64,000 nucleotides of DNA. Origin: Allium sativum (lineage: Eukaryota > Streptophyta > Magnoliopsida > Asparagales > Amaryllidaceae). A model generated the notes under the pieces. It worked only from the letters and a program-made list of their open reading frames with translations. It searched no databases and had not been told where the DNA came from. The translations under genes were made by a program, and so were the position numbers. The stretch is from NCBI GenBank assembly GCA_030737875.1, contig CM060918.1, forward strand, positions 768,174,552 to 768,238,551. Reading direction: 5' to 3'. Numbering within the stretch: position 1 is the first letter of the stretch; every line of letters starts with the position of its first letter. This document shows positions 33,889 through 45,039 of this stretch, piece after piece.

Positions 33889-34143
33889 CTAAGATGCGAC
33901 CTTCTTTGACGATCTTGAGGTAAGTTGATTGTAATCCCCCTCTATTCTTTGTTCAAATATTGTTCCCTTAGCGTGTGCATGGATGGCTTCCTTAATGTGA
34001 GAGAATATGTTATGTTCCTTTAACATAGAACCACTTAAGGCAAAGATTGGAGTTGGTCCTATGTGGGAAGGGTGAATGCTCCAATGGTCAGGATCGTACT
34101 GTTCTAGTTCCTTTTTCTTACTTATGATTCTTAAAGCTTCCAT
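33889..34143 (-). CDS. Short frame at gag position of element E (weak)
   Basis: 84 codons, beginning about 170 nt downstream of the PBS-like site on the minus strand, where a gag frame would begin. The composition is ordinary for a protein (IFSHIKEAIHAHAKGTI), without low complexity. No zinc knuckle or known domain is recognisable. It could be the truncated N-terminus of a gag protein or a chance frame; I cannot decide by eye. Confidence 0.25.
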   Translation of the reverse strand: MEALRIISKKKELEQYDPDHWSIHPSHIGPTPIFALSGSMLKEHNIFSHIKEAIHAHAKGTIFEQRIEGDYNQLTSRSSKKVAS

Positions 34144-34309
34144 TCTCAGCCTTTGCTCTTCAATAATTCTTGGATTACTGATGCTTTATGTAACCATTTA
34201 AGATTCAGAAGACACTTGTCGAGACTATTTACTCATGGTATTGCTTCTTCAAAGCTTATTCCAATTCGGGACGAAACAACCAGGGATGTGGTAGGTTATC
34301 AAAAGGATC

Positions 34310-34339
34310 GTAGGTTCGATCCCTCCTTCTTGCGCCAAA
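34310..34339 (-). other. PBS-like site of element E
   Basis: On the + strand the text GTAGGTTCGATCC ... GCGCCA looks like the 3' end of a tRNA (T-loop TTCGATC and terminal CCA). On the minus strand it gives TGGCGC..., which is a priming site next to an LTR end. The tRNA species is not identified. Confidence 0.4.
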
Positions 34340-36180
34340 TGTTAATGATATTTTTCGTCAACATCGGAACTAGTGCCGAGGATGTGGATATAGGGAGATT
34401 AAGGGGTTATTTAGCTCTCATAAGCTTGAGTTAGTTCACCATTTCATAAACATCAAGGTTTTAAGCCCAAAGATTAGTTACTCTTCCTTTAAAAGGTGAG
34501 TATCATGATTATGAGACTCAAGGACCAACAGTTACCTGGGGATAAGGGTTCCCTAAGTGCAATGCAAGTTAGGAAGCTAAATGGCTTAAGAAAGGGTGTT
34601 TCGATAATCAAGCTTTCGTATGAAGCTTTGTCGTAGGGAAATGATAGGAAAATAAGTGGCATAAATGATAAGGAAATTCATAGGATTGATTAAAATATTG
34701 ATTATCTCTTTATTGATCACTTTGTTGAGTATATAGAAGTATTTAATTAAAATCCCCAAATTGATTTACAAACTATGGTTTACTCTCTAAGAAAATGATT
34801 ACAAGATTTGAGAATGAGAAAAGTCCACTACAATGTAACCGCTGGGGCCTTATTTATAGGCATATTGGGCTACCTTTTGGTTGCGATCAACGGAAGCCCT
34901 GTTTAGAGCACTTTCGGCTTTGGTAATGCCATCCAATATCGGTGTCGGCCCGTATCAGTGGCTTTCGGTCCAGTTCCTGGGTTTTGGTCTTCTTTCAACT
35001 CCGAGTGTTGTTATCTGCTCTACTTTTCTTATGAAATTGACGTCGCCTCCATGCAGTGTATCGATACCAATCAAATTTGTATAGATAGCTCCTTTAGCTG
35101 CTTTCGGTCTCAACAGCATGCCTTTGTTCTGATAGCAAGTTCCCGGTTCTACCCTACTTTGGTGGCTTTCAAGTGTTATCTTTATTCCTTCTTTGGTATC
35201 GGCATCGACACTAAGCGTGTTAGCGAGGATGATCCTTCTATCTCATGAGCCTTGGTTTACTTCAAAAATCTTTGATTCCAAGATCGGCCTTGCGATCACG
35301 TAGTTTCAGAATTCGTTCTGATGACTGTGAAACTATTTTCTTGTAGCAGTATCGATACCAAGTAGATTGGTATCGATAGCTTTTTGCTCCAACCCAGCTT
35401 GGTCTCGTGCTTTCCCTTCCATAGTTCTGAGTTTTGGCATCAAACTATTTGCCTATAGATGCGAGATCGGGTTGATTGCTTTTGGTGTCTTCATTGACAT
35501 TACTCTTGGTTGTACTTTTCTTCCATGTTGGTTTCGGTGTCACCTTGTAGTTATCTTCCCTATATCGGTACCAAGCTTTTTCCTCCTTCTTTGGTACCGA
35601 TAGCATGTATATCAAATATTTCCCTTTCTTTTGCTTTCGGTATCAGCTTTAGTCCTTTCTTTCTTCTATTCTGATGCTGGTGCTGCTCCGATACCCTTCA
35701 CCTCTATCTGTTTTCGGTGTCAAAGTATGGTAGTAACATTTGCTATTTTACCATTATCATGATAATCTTAATCTTTTAGATTTTTTATTTTTCGTGATAG
35801 TCTTTGTTTGTAAAATCTCTATCTACCATATTTGTGATAGACATCTACCTTCCATGAACTACTTGTCATAACAATGTTTCCCTTTACTTTTAATATTATG
35901 ATAACCAGTGTTATAATTTAACAACAGGTACAAAAATTGTCATTTTTTACTTATATGTTATGGCTCTTTATAATAGTCACTGTTTTGCTTTCAGATTTAC
36001 ATTTATTACATGTAAGTTTAATTCATATAAGAACTGACCAATCTTTTTCTCATAAACATGCACCTTTTATTTAAATATGTATTTACATGATATCTCTCTT
36101 TTTATCATTTCCACATAAATATGTGTGGATCTCAAATTATCTTTAAATCTAAAAATTGCAGGATACTTAAATTATTAACA
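34340..36180 (-). mobile_element. Probable LTR of element E
   Basis: Bounded by TGTTAAT (34340-34346) and ATTAACA (36174-36180), a 7-bp perfect terminal inverted repeat with TG...CA ends. It has a minus-strand TATAAATA (34851-34858) and, about 130 nt downstream, AATAAAGAG, a possible poly(A) signal. The interior is rich in TTTCGGT and ATCGGTATC motifs. The right boundary rests only on the inverted repeat. Confidence 0.4.
34851..34858 (-). promoter_or_regulatory. TATA box in E LTR
   Basis: Minus-strand TATAAATA, followed about 30 nt later by a GGTTACATTG context. Confidence 0.4.
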
Positions 36181-37059
36181 CATGTATATAAAATGTAAAT
36201 TAACTGCAAATTAACTGTAGATTAAAGTTAATATAAAATACTTTTAAGCTTATATCGTTAATCTTCCTTAATCTAAAATTGCTGTAACTTTCCACTCGCC
36301 TGAGTCCTAGGCTATTTTCTATTGACCTTCACTGATCCTCCTTGTACCAGGGTCTTCTCATAAAATTTTAATTTTTATCTTCTTCCTCTATAAAATATTC
36401 ATTTTAGTTTTAATCCCTAAAATTCAAAGGGAAATGGACATGGAAGAAGAAGAGAATTCTTAGAGTGAAGAGAGGGCTAGGTTTAGCCTTTTATTTATAG
36501 GTTTAGTTGAGAATCATGGACCATTATATATAGCTTGATCCAGTTTGGTGTTTCTATGGCATTGTCTTAATTAGATTAACTATTTAGGTTCAAATATATC
36601 CTTAGTATTATTTTAATTCAAAATTTACCATTTATCAAAGTCTGAAACAGAAATATAGCTAGCGAAATTTTCGAATCTAAACCTTTGTTATGTACCAGGT
36701 CAATCTAATGACCAGGTATGACCTATCTTGGTCAACCGCCCTGGTGGTAGCGGTCAACCGTCCATGGGAGTAGTCAACCCATATACTAATATATTTTTTA
36801 AATTAAAAATATACTGTTTTATTTATCTTTGACTTCAAGCTCAAAAATATGAATTTTAAACTTCTAAAATCTTTTTTCTCTCATATGATCTTCGTTTTAG
36901 CTCAGATCATGATAGCTTATTTACGAAACTTGTCAACATAATCACTATGAACTCAATGGTGAAATTTTCGTAGCAAAATTCAGATATTTATATAAGTTTA
37001 TTTATTTTCTAATTCGTTTCTTTATTAATAATATTATTATTGAAACTCGGGGTGTTTCA
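36181..37059 (-). mobile_element. Truncated LTR F (minus strand)
   Basis: On the minus strand it begins TGAAACACCCCGAG at 37059, a chromovirus-like LTR start. It has TATAAATA at 36492-36499 followed by a CTAGCCCTCTCTTC leader, and near 36295 a GGCGAGTGG segment like the GTGAG leader motif of A-D. Right of 37059 there is no polypurine tract, so this is the outer edge of a 5' or solo LTR. The 3' part is missing where E begins. Confidence 0.4.
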
Positions 37060-37555
37060 AAAACCTAAACCATAAAAATGGTCATCTAAACCCTTGGGCT
37101 TTGACTTTGTGATCGATGTGAATCTGGAATACGGAACAGTGTAGTGGATGGTTTTTTGGGTGGACGTGGGAAGTGACAATGTCTACGCAACCTTTCCAAC
37201 ATTGAATTTTGCATCACGCATGCATATTACTTTGCAAAATGATTAAATGGAGCAATGTTTTTTCTTTGATATGCAAACAGTAGGTAAGATTTTACTTAAT
37301 CTTGAAAGGAAATATAATTATCATGTTTGTTTATGAATTAGATACACAATATGATAGTTAACACTCAGCATAACATAGAAAAAAGTTGGATATAAACAAT
37401 TTGAATTTTTTATGGTATGCTACGAACATAATGTTTACATACATTTTGCAACACATATAAAAAGGAAATTTGTTCCCTTGAATCGCTTCAACTAGATAAC
37501 TAATTGTTTACCATAAGGTAGACGAACTAATTATCTATAGTGAAGTTATGCGCTA
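37060..37555. other. Unassigned DNA between F and C
   Basis: About 0.5 kb without repeats, without a convincing frame and without similarity to the elements here. It may be the pre-insertion DNA into which F and C landed. Confidence 0.4.
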
Positions 37556-38140
37556 TGTAACAACCTAGATTTTTGACCATTCAGATCGACAATGATCAAC
37601 ACATGCCGACCCAAACAGACCACAAATGTAGGTAGTTGTTGGGAAAAATAAAAGAAAAGCAAGAAAAAAAAGAGAGCAATAACAGAATCTCACAGCGGAA
37701 GGATAACATGTAATAAACAATTAACAGTTTAAAAGCAGGTAAAAAATATATACATTTGACTATAATATACAATGATGATCAGAGTTACACATACATATGT
37801 ATATACAATAAGACAGCGAAACAAAGTCTAGTAGGACCCATAAATAGAATAGATATAACAAATCTTCGTCTTCGATCTCCAAGGCAAGAACTTCGATAAC
37901 TGCAGCTCGTACCTGACCCGAGCATATTGCATAAAAAGAAACACAACAAACACTCGAATCAGAACTAAATCATTCTCATATTAGTCAAATTAAAATACGA
38001 AATAACAATGAGTGTCATGGGTGCATCTATCAATAGAAAAGAAGTGTGAAATTTTCCAGACCACGCCGCTAACACAGAACGGGTTTGCTTCATGTGAATC
38101 TTCATGCATAGAAATCCGCAAATGATTTTGGAGAAATGAA

Positions 38141-38212
38141 GCTATCATAAGCTCGTCCTACATTACACAATGCAAGTGCACACCAAATGGGCGAGTTTTA
38201 TCTTATGATAAC
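38141..38212 (-). other. Long U5 hairpin of C
   Basis: On the minus strand GTTATCATAAG (38212-38202) pairs with CTTATGATAGC (38151-38141): 11 pairs including one U-G. The loop shares GCATTGTGT with the B hairpin. In the other C LTR (about 45621-45690) one C-G pair has become U-G, so pairing is kept. Confidence 0.6.
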
Positions 38213-39981
38213 AAAAAAAAGCTTTCATTCGTGAAAATTCACTTTTATTACAAGTATTAGTGCATAGAGTCGAAAAACCATTTCAAAAATAAATATATTA
38301 ATCTTAGCAAGCATAGTGACTATGCCCTTATATATAGTTTATAAACAAATCGAACGACTCGTACTGGTTATTGGATTTTCCAACGTGATGGTTCCTAGCA
38401 TGATAGATCATTGGAGAACTTGAAGCTAAGTATTCCCGGTTAACATCCAGACAACGGACACTAAATACATAGCACGAAAGTATATATCTCGAATAACATC
38501 CAGGCATCAGACACCGCATATACATTATTCCCTCAGGTTTCGAGGTAGATCTACCGCCGCAGCTTTCGATTTCACTAGAAATTATGTATATAACCTAACC
38601 ACCAGTTTCCCGCCAATCCAGGGTGTGAGGTTCGTCGATATCACGATATACACAAAGCTATGCTTTAATAAGCCAGGCTTTGATCATCATTCATTCATTT
38701 CATAACTCGAGTATGCCACATTGAAAATTCATAACGTGTCACTGATTTCTATCAATACACACCCTCTAAGTTTATATGACTTAGAGATGAGAATAATTAA
38801 TTTCGACAAATTCAATATATATATGTATATATATATATATATAAATAGAGATCAGTGCTACGCAGTCAATTTCAGTATCAAACGCACCATCCATACAAGT
38901 CTGTTCTGGGTCTGAACGGAACAAAATCCGAAAATCTCTAAATATATTCAGATTTCATGCAACTTATAACTTCGTATCGAGTGATCGACCCAAACAAGAC
39001 ATCAACACTCAATCCAAATAGTTTAAAGATTCTTGTTCTTCACTTATAGATTCCCAGGTCTTCGATTTCTTTATAATGTCATACTACTACTTAGAATGTT
39101 TTCGAACAAATATTCGATCCCAGTCTTTCCAATAATAAGCGTATTTTAAAATCAACCATTTTGGATCATTTTGGATTTCCCATTCAAATCTCTTTTCTAA
39201 TTGTTATCGATTCACTTATAATCATGGTTGGATTTATTTCGGTTTCCATAAATCTCGTTATCGCTTTGACCCCTTTTGTGAAATTCAATATTCATTTTCA
39301 GTTTTATATTCCAAACCAGTTTATATTCAAGATATAAGATAGTTCATATCGGGATATCATAACCATTTAAAAATTGATTTTCACACAAAATAAGGGAAAT
39401 TTTTGTTTCAAAATGTAATACTAATTTCAGAATCTATTCATATTCCAAATAGAATAATATTTCTTATCAATATCATGATTGTTTCAAAATCGATTTGTAT
39501 TCAAAATACATTATCTGTTCTAATCACAATCCCCTTGTTCTTTTGAATCGGTTTACATTCAAATGTGAATATTTTTCAAATCTCATTTTAAATTAACAGT
39601 TTAAATCAGTTCCAATCTTGGAAGAAATTATAAATATTTAAAAGTTTGAAAATAGATAATTATAAATAAAACCCTTTAATGGATATATATATACATATAT
39701 ATATATATATAATTACAGTAAAAATAAAATAATTTAAATCACTTTATATATGTACATATATTAAATGCTTTACTGAAATAATCTTTAAATAATAAATGAC
39801 ATAATATGCTTTATTTCAAGTTATAAGTATATATGTTAGGCTTACTAAAATAATCTTTAAATATTAAATAATATAATATGCTTTGTTTCAAAATATAGGT
39901 ATATATAAAATGCTTTACTAAAATAATCTTTATATAATAAATATAATATAGTATAATATAATTTATTTCAAAACTGCAGGA

Positions 39982-39982
<1 letters not shown>

Positions 39983-40044
<62 letters not shown>

Positions 40045-40046
40045 CA
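39983..40046. repeat. TA and CA microsatellites
   Basis: A short TA run followed by about 20 CA units with one G interruption. The other C LTR breaks off at this very point. Confidence 0.95.
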
Positions 40047-41059
40047 GCTAACTAACTTTAAAACATAGTTGTTTCTTTCTTCCAAATTCAACAGCTTGAG
40101 ATTTAACTCCGCTTCGATACAATTTATTCCATTCCCATATCCCGATTTCAAACAACATTCAAATTTCAAATTTGACCTTTCAAATGAAAGGGCTATTAAA
40201 TTCGTATTCAATCCAAATCTCAAACAATTTCAATATCTTCGAATGTTTTTATTATTAAAATTAAATTTAAAGAGAACTTTCAAATTTAGCTTTAAATTTG
40301 AGAAATCAAAATCATATTTAAATCCCAAATCTCGAACACTTCCAAAAATCTTCGAATACTCTTGTTTAAAATTAAATTTAAAGAGAGTTATTGAATCCAG
40401 CTTCAAAAAAATTAAATTTTTTAGTAATCTAATCGTATTTAAATCCCATTCCCAAATTCCCATTTATTTGGAATAATCGCCTTAACAATTTAATGAAACA
40501 TTCGGTGGGTCGATATCAGTGCAACAACAAATTTCAAAACAAACGTCCATCACAATCATGACATCTAAATGGCACATATTATCTCGTTTTGCTAGTTAAC
40601 AAGGGTTGGTAAAATTTTAAGAAACCTTCAACAATCATCACAACCAATCAACATGCTTGCATGTCAAATTTTCACATCAATATGCTTGTATGTCAAATTT
40701 TAAGCAACCTTCAACAATCATCACAACCAATCAACAATCAATCACAACCATACAACCAAACTTATTTCATAATCTAATTTGATAAATATGGGAATAATTC
40801 ACTTAGATGTGAGCGAGAAATTCACTCACCTTTGGGTCTTTAATCAGATGAATGTCCAACCAAAGCCCAAAATTTTACAGTCCCCAAACGCAGCCAAATT
40901 AGTGCCAGAACATCCACAATTTTGCCACGATCTCAATGCAACAAACCATGCTAGAATCCGACCACGTATGCAATAGTTATCGTGATTAGAAGTTTATACA
41001 TACATATACATATATACATATATATATAATTAAAATAAATATTAATTGGAATTACCATG

Positions 41060-41420
41060 TCAGCATCCCTCAAAAATTTCCGCTCTCCCCTCCAAACCAC
41101 GTGAACAGTAACGCACACTGGAAGACCCATTCACGGTCAACTTTGACCACCGATTGTGGCACATTCCAGCCACGAGAAGCCTTGGGACCACCGTTATTTG
41201 GAAGCCCTCCTCCAGGTGCATCTACCCTGTCGATGGTGTGACCTCCAGTGGTCGTCTCCTCTTCCGGCGGCGAGATGGACGTGAGAGATTTCCAGCCTTT
41301 GACAACCAAATTCCGGCGATCTACTCCACGATAGAACCTCTGACCATATGCGATAAACTCATATGGATCTCCTCTACAATACCCAGAAGCCGGATTTCTC
41401 AATTGAATCCAAATTCAAAA
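41060..41420 (-). promoter_or_regulatory. GC-richer leader block of C LTR
   Basis: Downstream (minus strand) of the TATA-like box, this block is clearly richer in G and C than the rest and holds CGCCGCCGG. It occupies the same place as the GC-rich block of B. A minus-strand frame of 110 codons runs through it but looks like leader sequence. Confidence 0.35.
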
Positions 41421-41699
41421 ACCCCTAAATTGGCGCTTAAGGTTACAAAATTTTAGATCTTTGACCACAAATTCCAGTAAATCCGGTCACTGCATGTCAA
41501 AATAAATGGTACCTTGTAGCTTCATATCGTCGAGAGCTTCGAATCGATATATAATTTGTTGGGTTTTATGGAGATTTGAATTGAAAGTTAGAATTTTTGT
41601 TGAGCTAGGGTTTGGAATTTTGTTTTCGGCCATTAGAGATAAAACTGGACGGAGGAAAAATATGCGTATAGTGAAATGGGTTGATGAGGTGGATATGGA

Positions 41700-41726
41700 A
41701 TTTTATTTATATATATATATATATAC

Positions 41727-41795
<69 letters not shown>
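41700..41795. repeat. TA / TACA compound microsatellite
   Basis: Runs of TA, then about seven TACA units, then about 22 TA units. Confidence 0.95.
41704..41711 (-). promoter_or_regulatory. TATA-like box of C LTR
   Basis: Minus-strand TATAAATA at the edge of the TA microsatellite, about 740 bp into the LTR. The surrounding TA repeats make this uncertain. Confidence 0.3.
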
Positions 41796-41798
<3 letters not shown>

Positions 41799-42713
41799 GG
41801 TCCAATATGTGAAACAAACAATTTATCAAAGTCCATTGATTTCATTCATGTTTTATTTCGTACGATCAAACGACAAGTTGGATTGTTATGAAACTTGAAA
41901 TCCTACAATAATTCACCATTCTAGATCCAATGGAACTGATTTCGTTGGATTCCGAGATAGTTGCCAAAATAGTTACATCTTCACAGTTAATTAAATAAAT
42001 AAATATTCAATTATTCGCTTAACTGCTTTAGTTCAATCTAAATATTCATTAAATTCCATTTTTAATCCGATTATAGCTTAAACAAATTTTATAAATCGAT
42101 TCCATAAATTTTAAGTCCCCAAATTGGATTATTTCAAAATTTTAAATTTGAATTCCAATTATAAATAACCAAACTTAATTTATCTAAAATTATTCTAATG
42201 TTAACTCAGAATTCCACTATTTAACAAATAAATTTGAATTTCAATCATAAATTAAAAAACTCAAATTTATTTAGTTATTAATTCCAAATTATAGCATTCT
42301 AAATATAACTCAATTTAAATAACTGTTTATACTCAATTCAAACCATCATCCTAATTAAAATCAATCAAATTTGAGTTTATAACCAATATTATTCAGTTTA
42401 TTTATTTAAATCTGAATTTAAATGTACAGAAAATTATGGGGCGTTACATTCTCCTTTACTCAAAACTTTTCGTCCTCGAAAAGGAAACGAAATTAGGTAT
42501 TGAGCAAATATATACTTTCAAATCCATACTTATAAAATACTGTTTATAAAATGAGATATCAAGTTATAAAATCTCATAAAATATCTAATTCCCGAAATCA
42601 CAAAAAAATTCGGCAGCAACTCCTCTGTACGGAGAGGTCTGGAAAATCATAATATATATATAAATCCAAATATACATCCCATCACTCGATGAGGTATTCC
42701 AAAAATAGGGGAA

Positions 42714-42753
<40 letters not shown>

Positions 42754-44393
42754 ATATAACCACAAAACTATATAACATAAATACATGCCTTCTTTAGCGT
42801 TATTTGAAATTTTATTTATTTAGCAATATTGCATTTAGCGCAAAGCATGGTCCAAAGCGTAACGTGACTTCCTTACACCTGCTACATACTCAAATATACA
42901 TAAGAATCAAACATATATACAAATAATAGCAAATGCGTACCACTTACACAACATATATTAATCATTTCAACTACAAAATCAACATGTTAGCGACAGGATA
43001 ACGAACAAATCGAGGTTTATCACCACTCAAATGATGGAATTTTCCCAAAACACATAGATAGACAAAAATTGTTGCATTCGTTTAAGGCTTTCCGAATTTC
43101 CCAGATTCTTTGAATTTGGATAATCCGTTCAAAAGTCACGACCACTTTAGCGAAAGCGAACGCTTTAGCCCAAATAAATAAAATGCTGGCTTGAATTGTT
43201 CAATCTAGTTTTTGACCTTTTAAACATTAAAATTTTACACATCATATTGAACAAAAGTTTTACTTCATGTCCTGAGCTTTTCGAATTATACAAGCACATC
43301 AAAATCCGACGATCGGTTAGGAAGTTATGGTCGAAAAAATATTGATATACGCTTCAGGTTTTCATTTTCTGTGCATGGAACTACGACTAACACTCGAATT
43401 TCAACCTAGTAAACATGAAAATTTGATAAGGCCCTACTAACAAAAGTCTTAGCCCAATTTCTAAGGTTTCCAAAAAGTTCAGAATCATCGAATTCCAACC
43501 ATCCATTCAGAAGTTATGGCTATTTGCTTCAGCTAATATGGAACATTTCAGTTTTTTAATAAACGTCGCTTTTATGTTATTCGATGTTTCAAACCCTCCG
43601 ATTCCAAATATTGGTGAATCTTTAATGCTTAACCCTGGTTATTACTTCTTTATTCATATAAGAGATTTTACATTGAATTTGATTTCCACTTATCATCATT
43701 TTATTCTATCGACAGTTCACATTTTATTAACAAACATAAGTCCTTTCGTTTCTTCTCAAACTAGCTTAATTTACTTACTAATTATCCAAACCATGAGTTG
43801 TTGCCACCCTTATTTACGCAACCAAACTTTCCAATTCATTTTAGCTGACTTCAATTGAGTTTTGTTTCACATTTAATTACGGTTTCCTCCAACACTTTTT
43901 TCGATCAGATTGGAATTTGTTTAAACTTTATTATCGCCCTTTTTTAAGAGTTTCAATGACAATGTCTGTTCTCCTAGCACTTAAGTCAATCCTTCCTTTT
44001 ATATTCAATTGCCATTCATTACTTTATAATTCCTTATTATTCATTCTAATTACCACTTGTCATATCCATATTCATTTTCTAATTACTTTCTACTTTTCAT
44101 TCCCCGAAGTTTTACACTTTAATTCAAATTTTCAAATGGTCTAATCTTATTTCTAGGTTTCAAAATCTAACATTTCTAATGAATCGTATTACCTTAGTTC
44201 AAAGTTGAAATTCATAATTAATAAAGAACAAAGGAATTTCGATTCTGGTTTAATTTAAATTCATCCTTAAATAACATAAACTAATACCCTTATATAAAAG
44301 TTTACCATAGATTACTAAACCCAAAATCCTTGGTCAAACAAGTTATAATAATCACTGAGTGATCTCCCCCACTCAGACTTTTCAAAATAAAGG

Positions 44394-44419
44394 TCGATAA
44401 TGCGTGCACTCATTACCGA
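44394..44419 (-). other. Hairpin with palindromic loop (C); dimerisation-site-like
   Basis: On the minus strand TCGGTAATG pairs with CATTATCGA (nine pairs, one G-U). The eight-base loop AGTGCACG holds the palindrome GTGCAC (44404-44409). The G-U pair works only for the minus-strand RNA, which agrees with the element's orientation. It lies 606 nt from the PBS. Confidence 0.6.
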
Positions 44420-44949
44420 GGCTATTCCTAAGGTCTGAGAACGGATTACACTTATCCATTTAAAAATATTTGGAAACCTATTTCCAGAACTATTTCTTAT
44501 AATACTATATTATTTCAAAATCAGGGCAAGACTATCTTCAAAAACCCCAGAATCGAATTCTCAAGTTCATTTCTATTAGATTTGCAAAATATATTTTGCA
44601 ACCAATTATGCTAAATTAATTTCATTTTCAAACTTTTCTGAACCCACTTAATTCCCCATTAGCTTTATTATTTAATCAACTATAATAGATAATAACTTAA
44701 TATCATTACCTACTAATAACGAAGGAATATACACTTAAAACCAACAATTATATATTTGATATATTTAAAATGTAATCAAAAACCATATTATGTCGATCCA
44801 TTCTGTTCGATTATTTAGAAATTCCTATTAATATCATGATGTCCCAAATATCGACCAGAATTTATAAATGTTCAACATGACAAGTCAACACAATATAAAA
44901 TCACTTTATATCAAAATTACAAGTACGCTCTCTCATATATTCACTCGAA

Positions 44950-44986
44950 CTCATTCTAGGGCATTACTAACCCTATCTATAATGAG
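44950..44986 (-). other. Post-PBS hairpin with covarying stem (C)
   Basis: Minus strand: CTCATT (44986-44981) pairs with AATGAG (44955-44950), inner GGG with CCC around TTAGTAATG. Same length (37 nt) and position as in A, B and D. Confidence 0.7.
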
Positions 44987-45024
44987 TTAATTCCCAAACA
45001 GAGCCAAGGTTATCGCTAACCAAA

Positions 45025-45036
45025 GCTCTGATACCA
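45025..45036 (-). other. Primer binding site, initiator tRNA-Met type (C)
   Basis: The + strand reads GCTCTGATACCA, the complement of TGGTATCAGAGC. It lies three bases from the LTR. Confidence 0.93.
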
Positions 45037-45039
45037 CGT

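Larger units (their letters stand above)
31634..34339 (-). mobile_element. Remnant internal region of element E (minus strand)
   Basis: Read on the minus strand, a PBS-like site lies at about 34310-34339 and LTR-like sequence beyond it, so this stretch is the internal region of a minus-strand retrotransposon. It is cut at 31633 by the A array. It contains one short gag-position frame (33889-34143) and three blocks of degenerate tandem repeats. No pol motif is seen. The family is not recognised; it differs from A-D because its PBS-like site begins TTTGGCGC. Confidence 0.4.
37556..42448 (-). mobile_element. Element C 3' LTR (complete)
   Basis: 4893 bp. Read on the minus strand: U3 with a TA/TACA microsatellite (41700-41795), TATA-like box (41704-41711), GC-richer leader (about 41060-41420), GTGAG hairpin (40809-40829), CA and TA microsatellites (39983-40046), the long hairpin (38141-38212) and the CCCGTTC...GGCGTGGTC motif (38059-38083), ending GTTGTTACA at 37556. 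The frame of 110 codons at 41070-41402 (minus) lies in the leader and shows no known domain. Confidence 0.85.
42449..45039 (-). mobile_element. Element C internal region (non-coding)
   Basis: 2591 bp. Minus strand: PBS, post-PBS hairpin (44950-44986), palindromic-loop hairpin (44394-44419), an AT-rich middle, two diverged LTR-like stretches (about 43190-43350 and 43370-43530) sharing GAAGTTATGG, then TTTTCGAGGACGAAAAG just before the polypurine-like tract. A TA microsatellite lies at 42717-42746. There is no pol motif; the + strand frame at 43538-43858 is antisense and is not considered a gene. Confidence 0.8.

Noticed and set aside
41070..41402. 110-codon minus frame in C
   Set aside because: In sense to C and in the leader block, but with no recognised domain, and an overlapping + strand frame is equally long. 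Composition explains it.
44355..44376. CTGAGTG/CACTCAG hairpin in C as the dimerisation-like site
   Set aside because: Its loop is not palindromic. The neighbouring 44394-44419 hairpin fits the pattern better, though both may be real.
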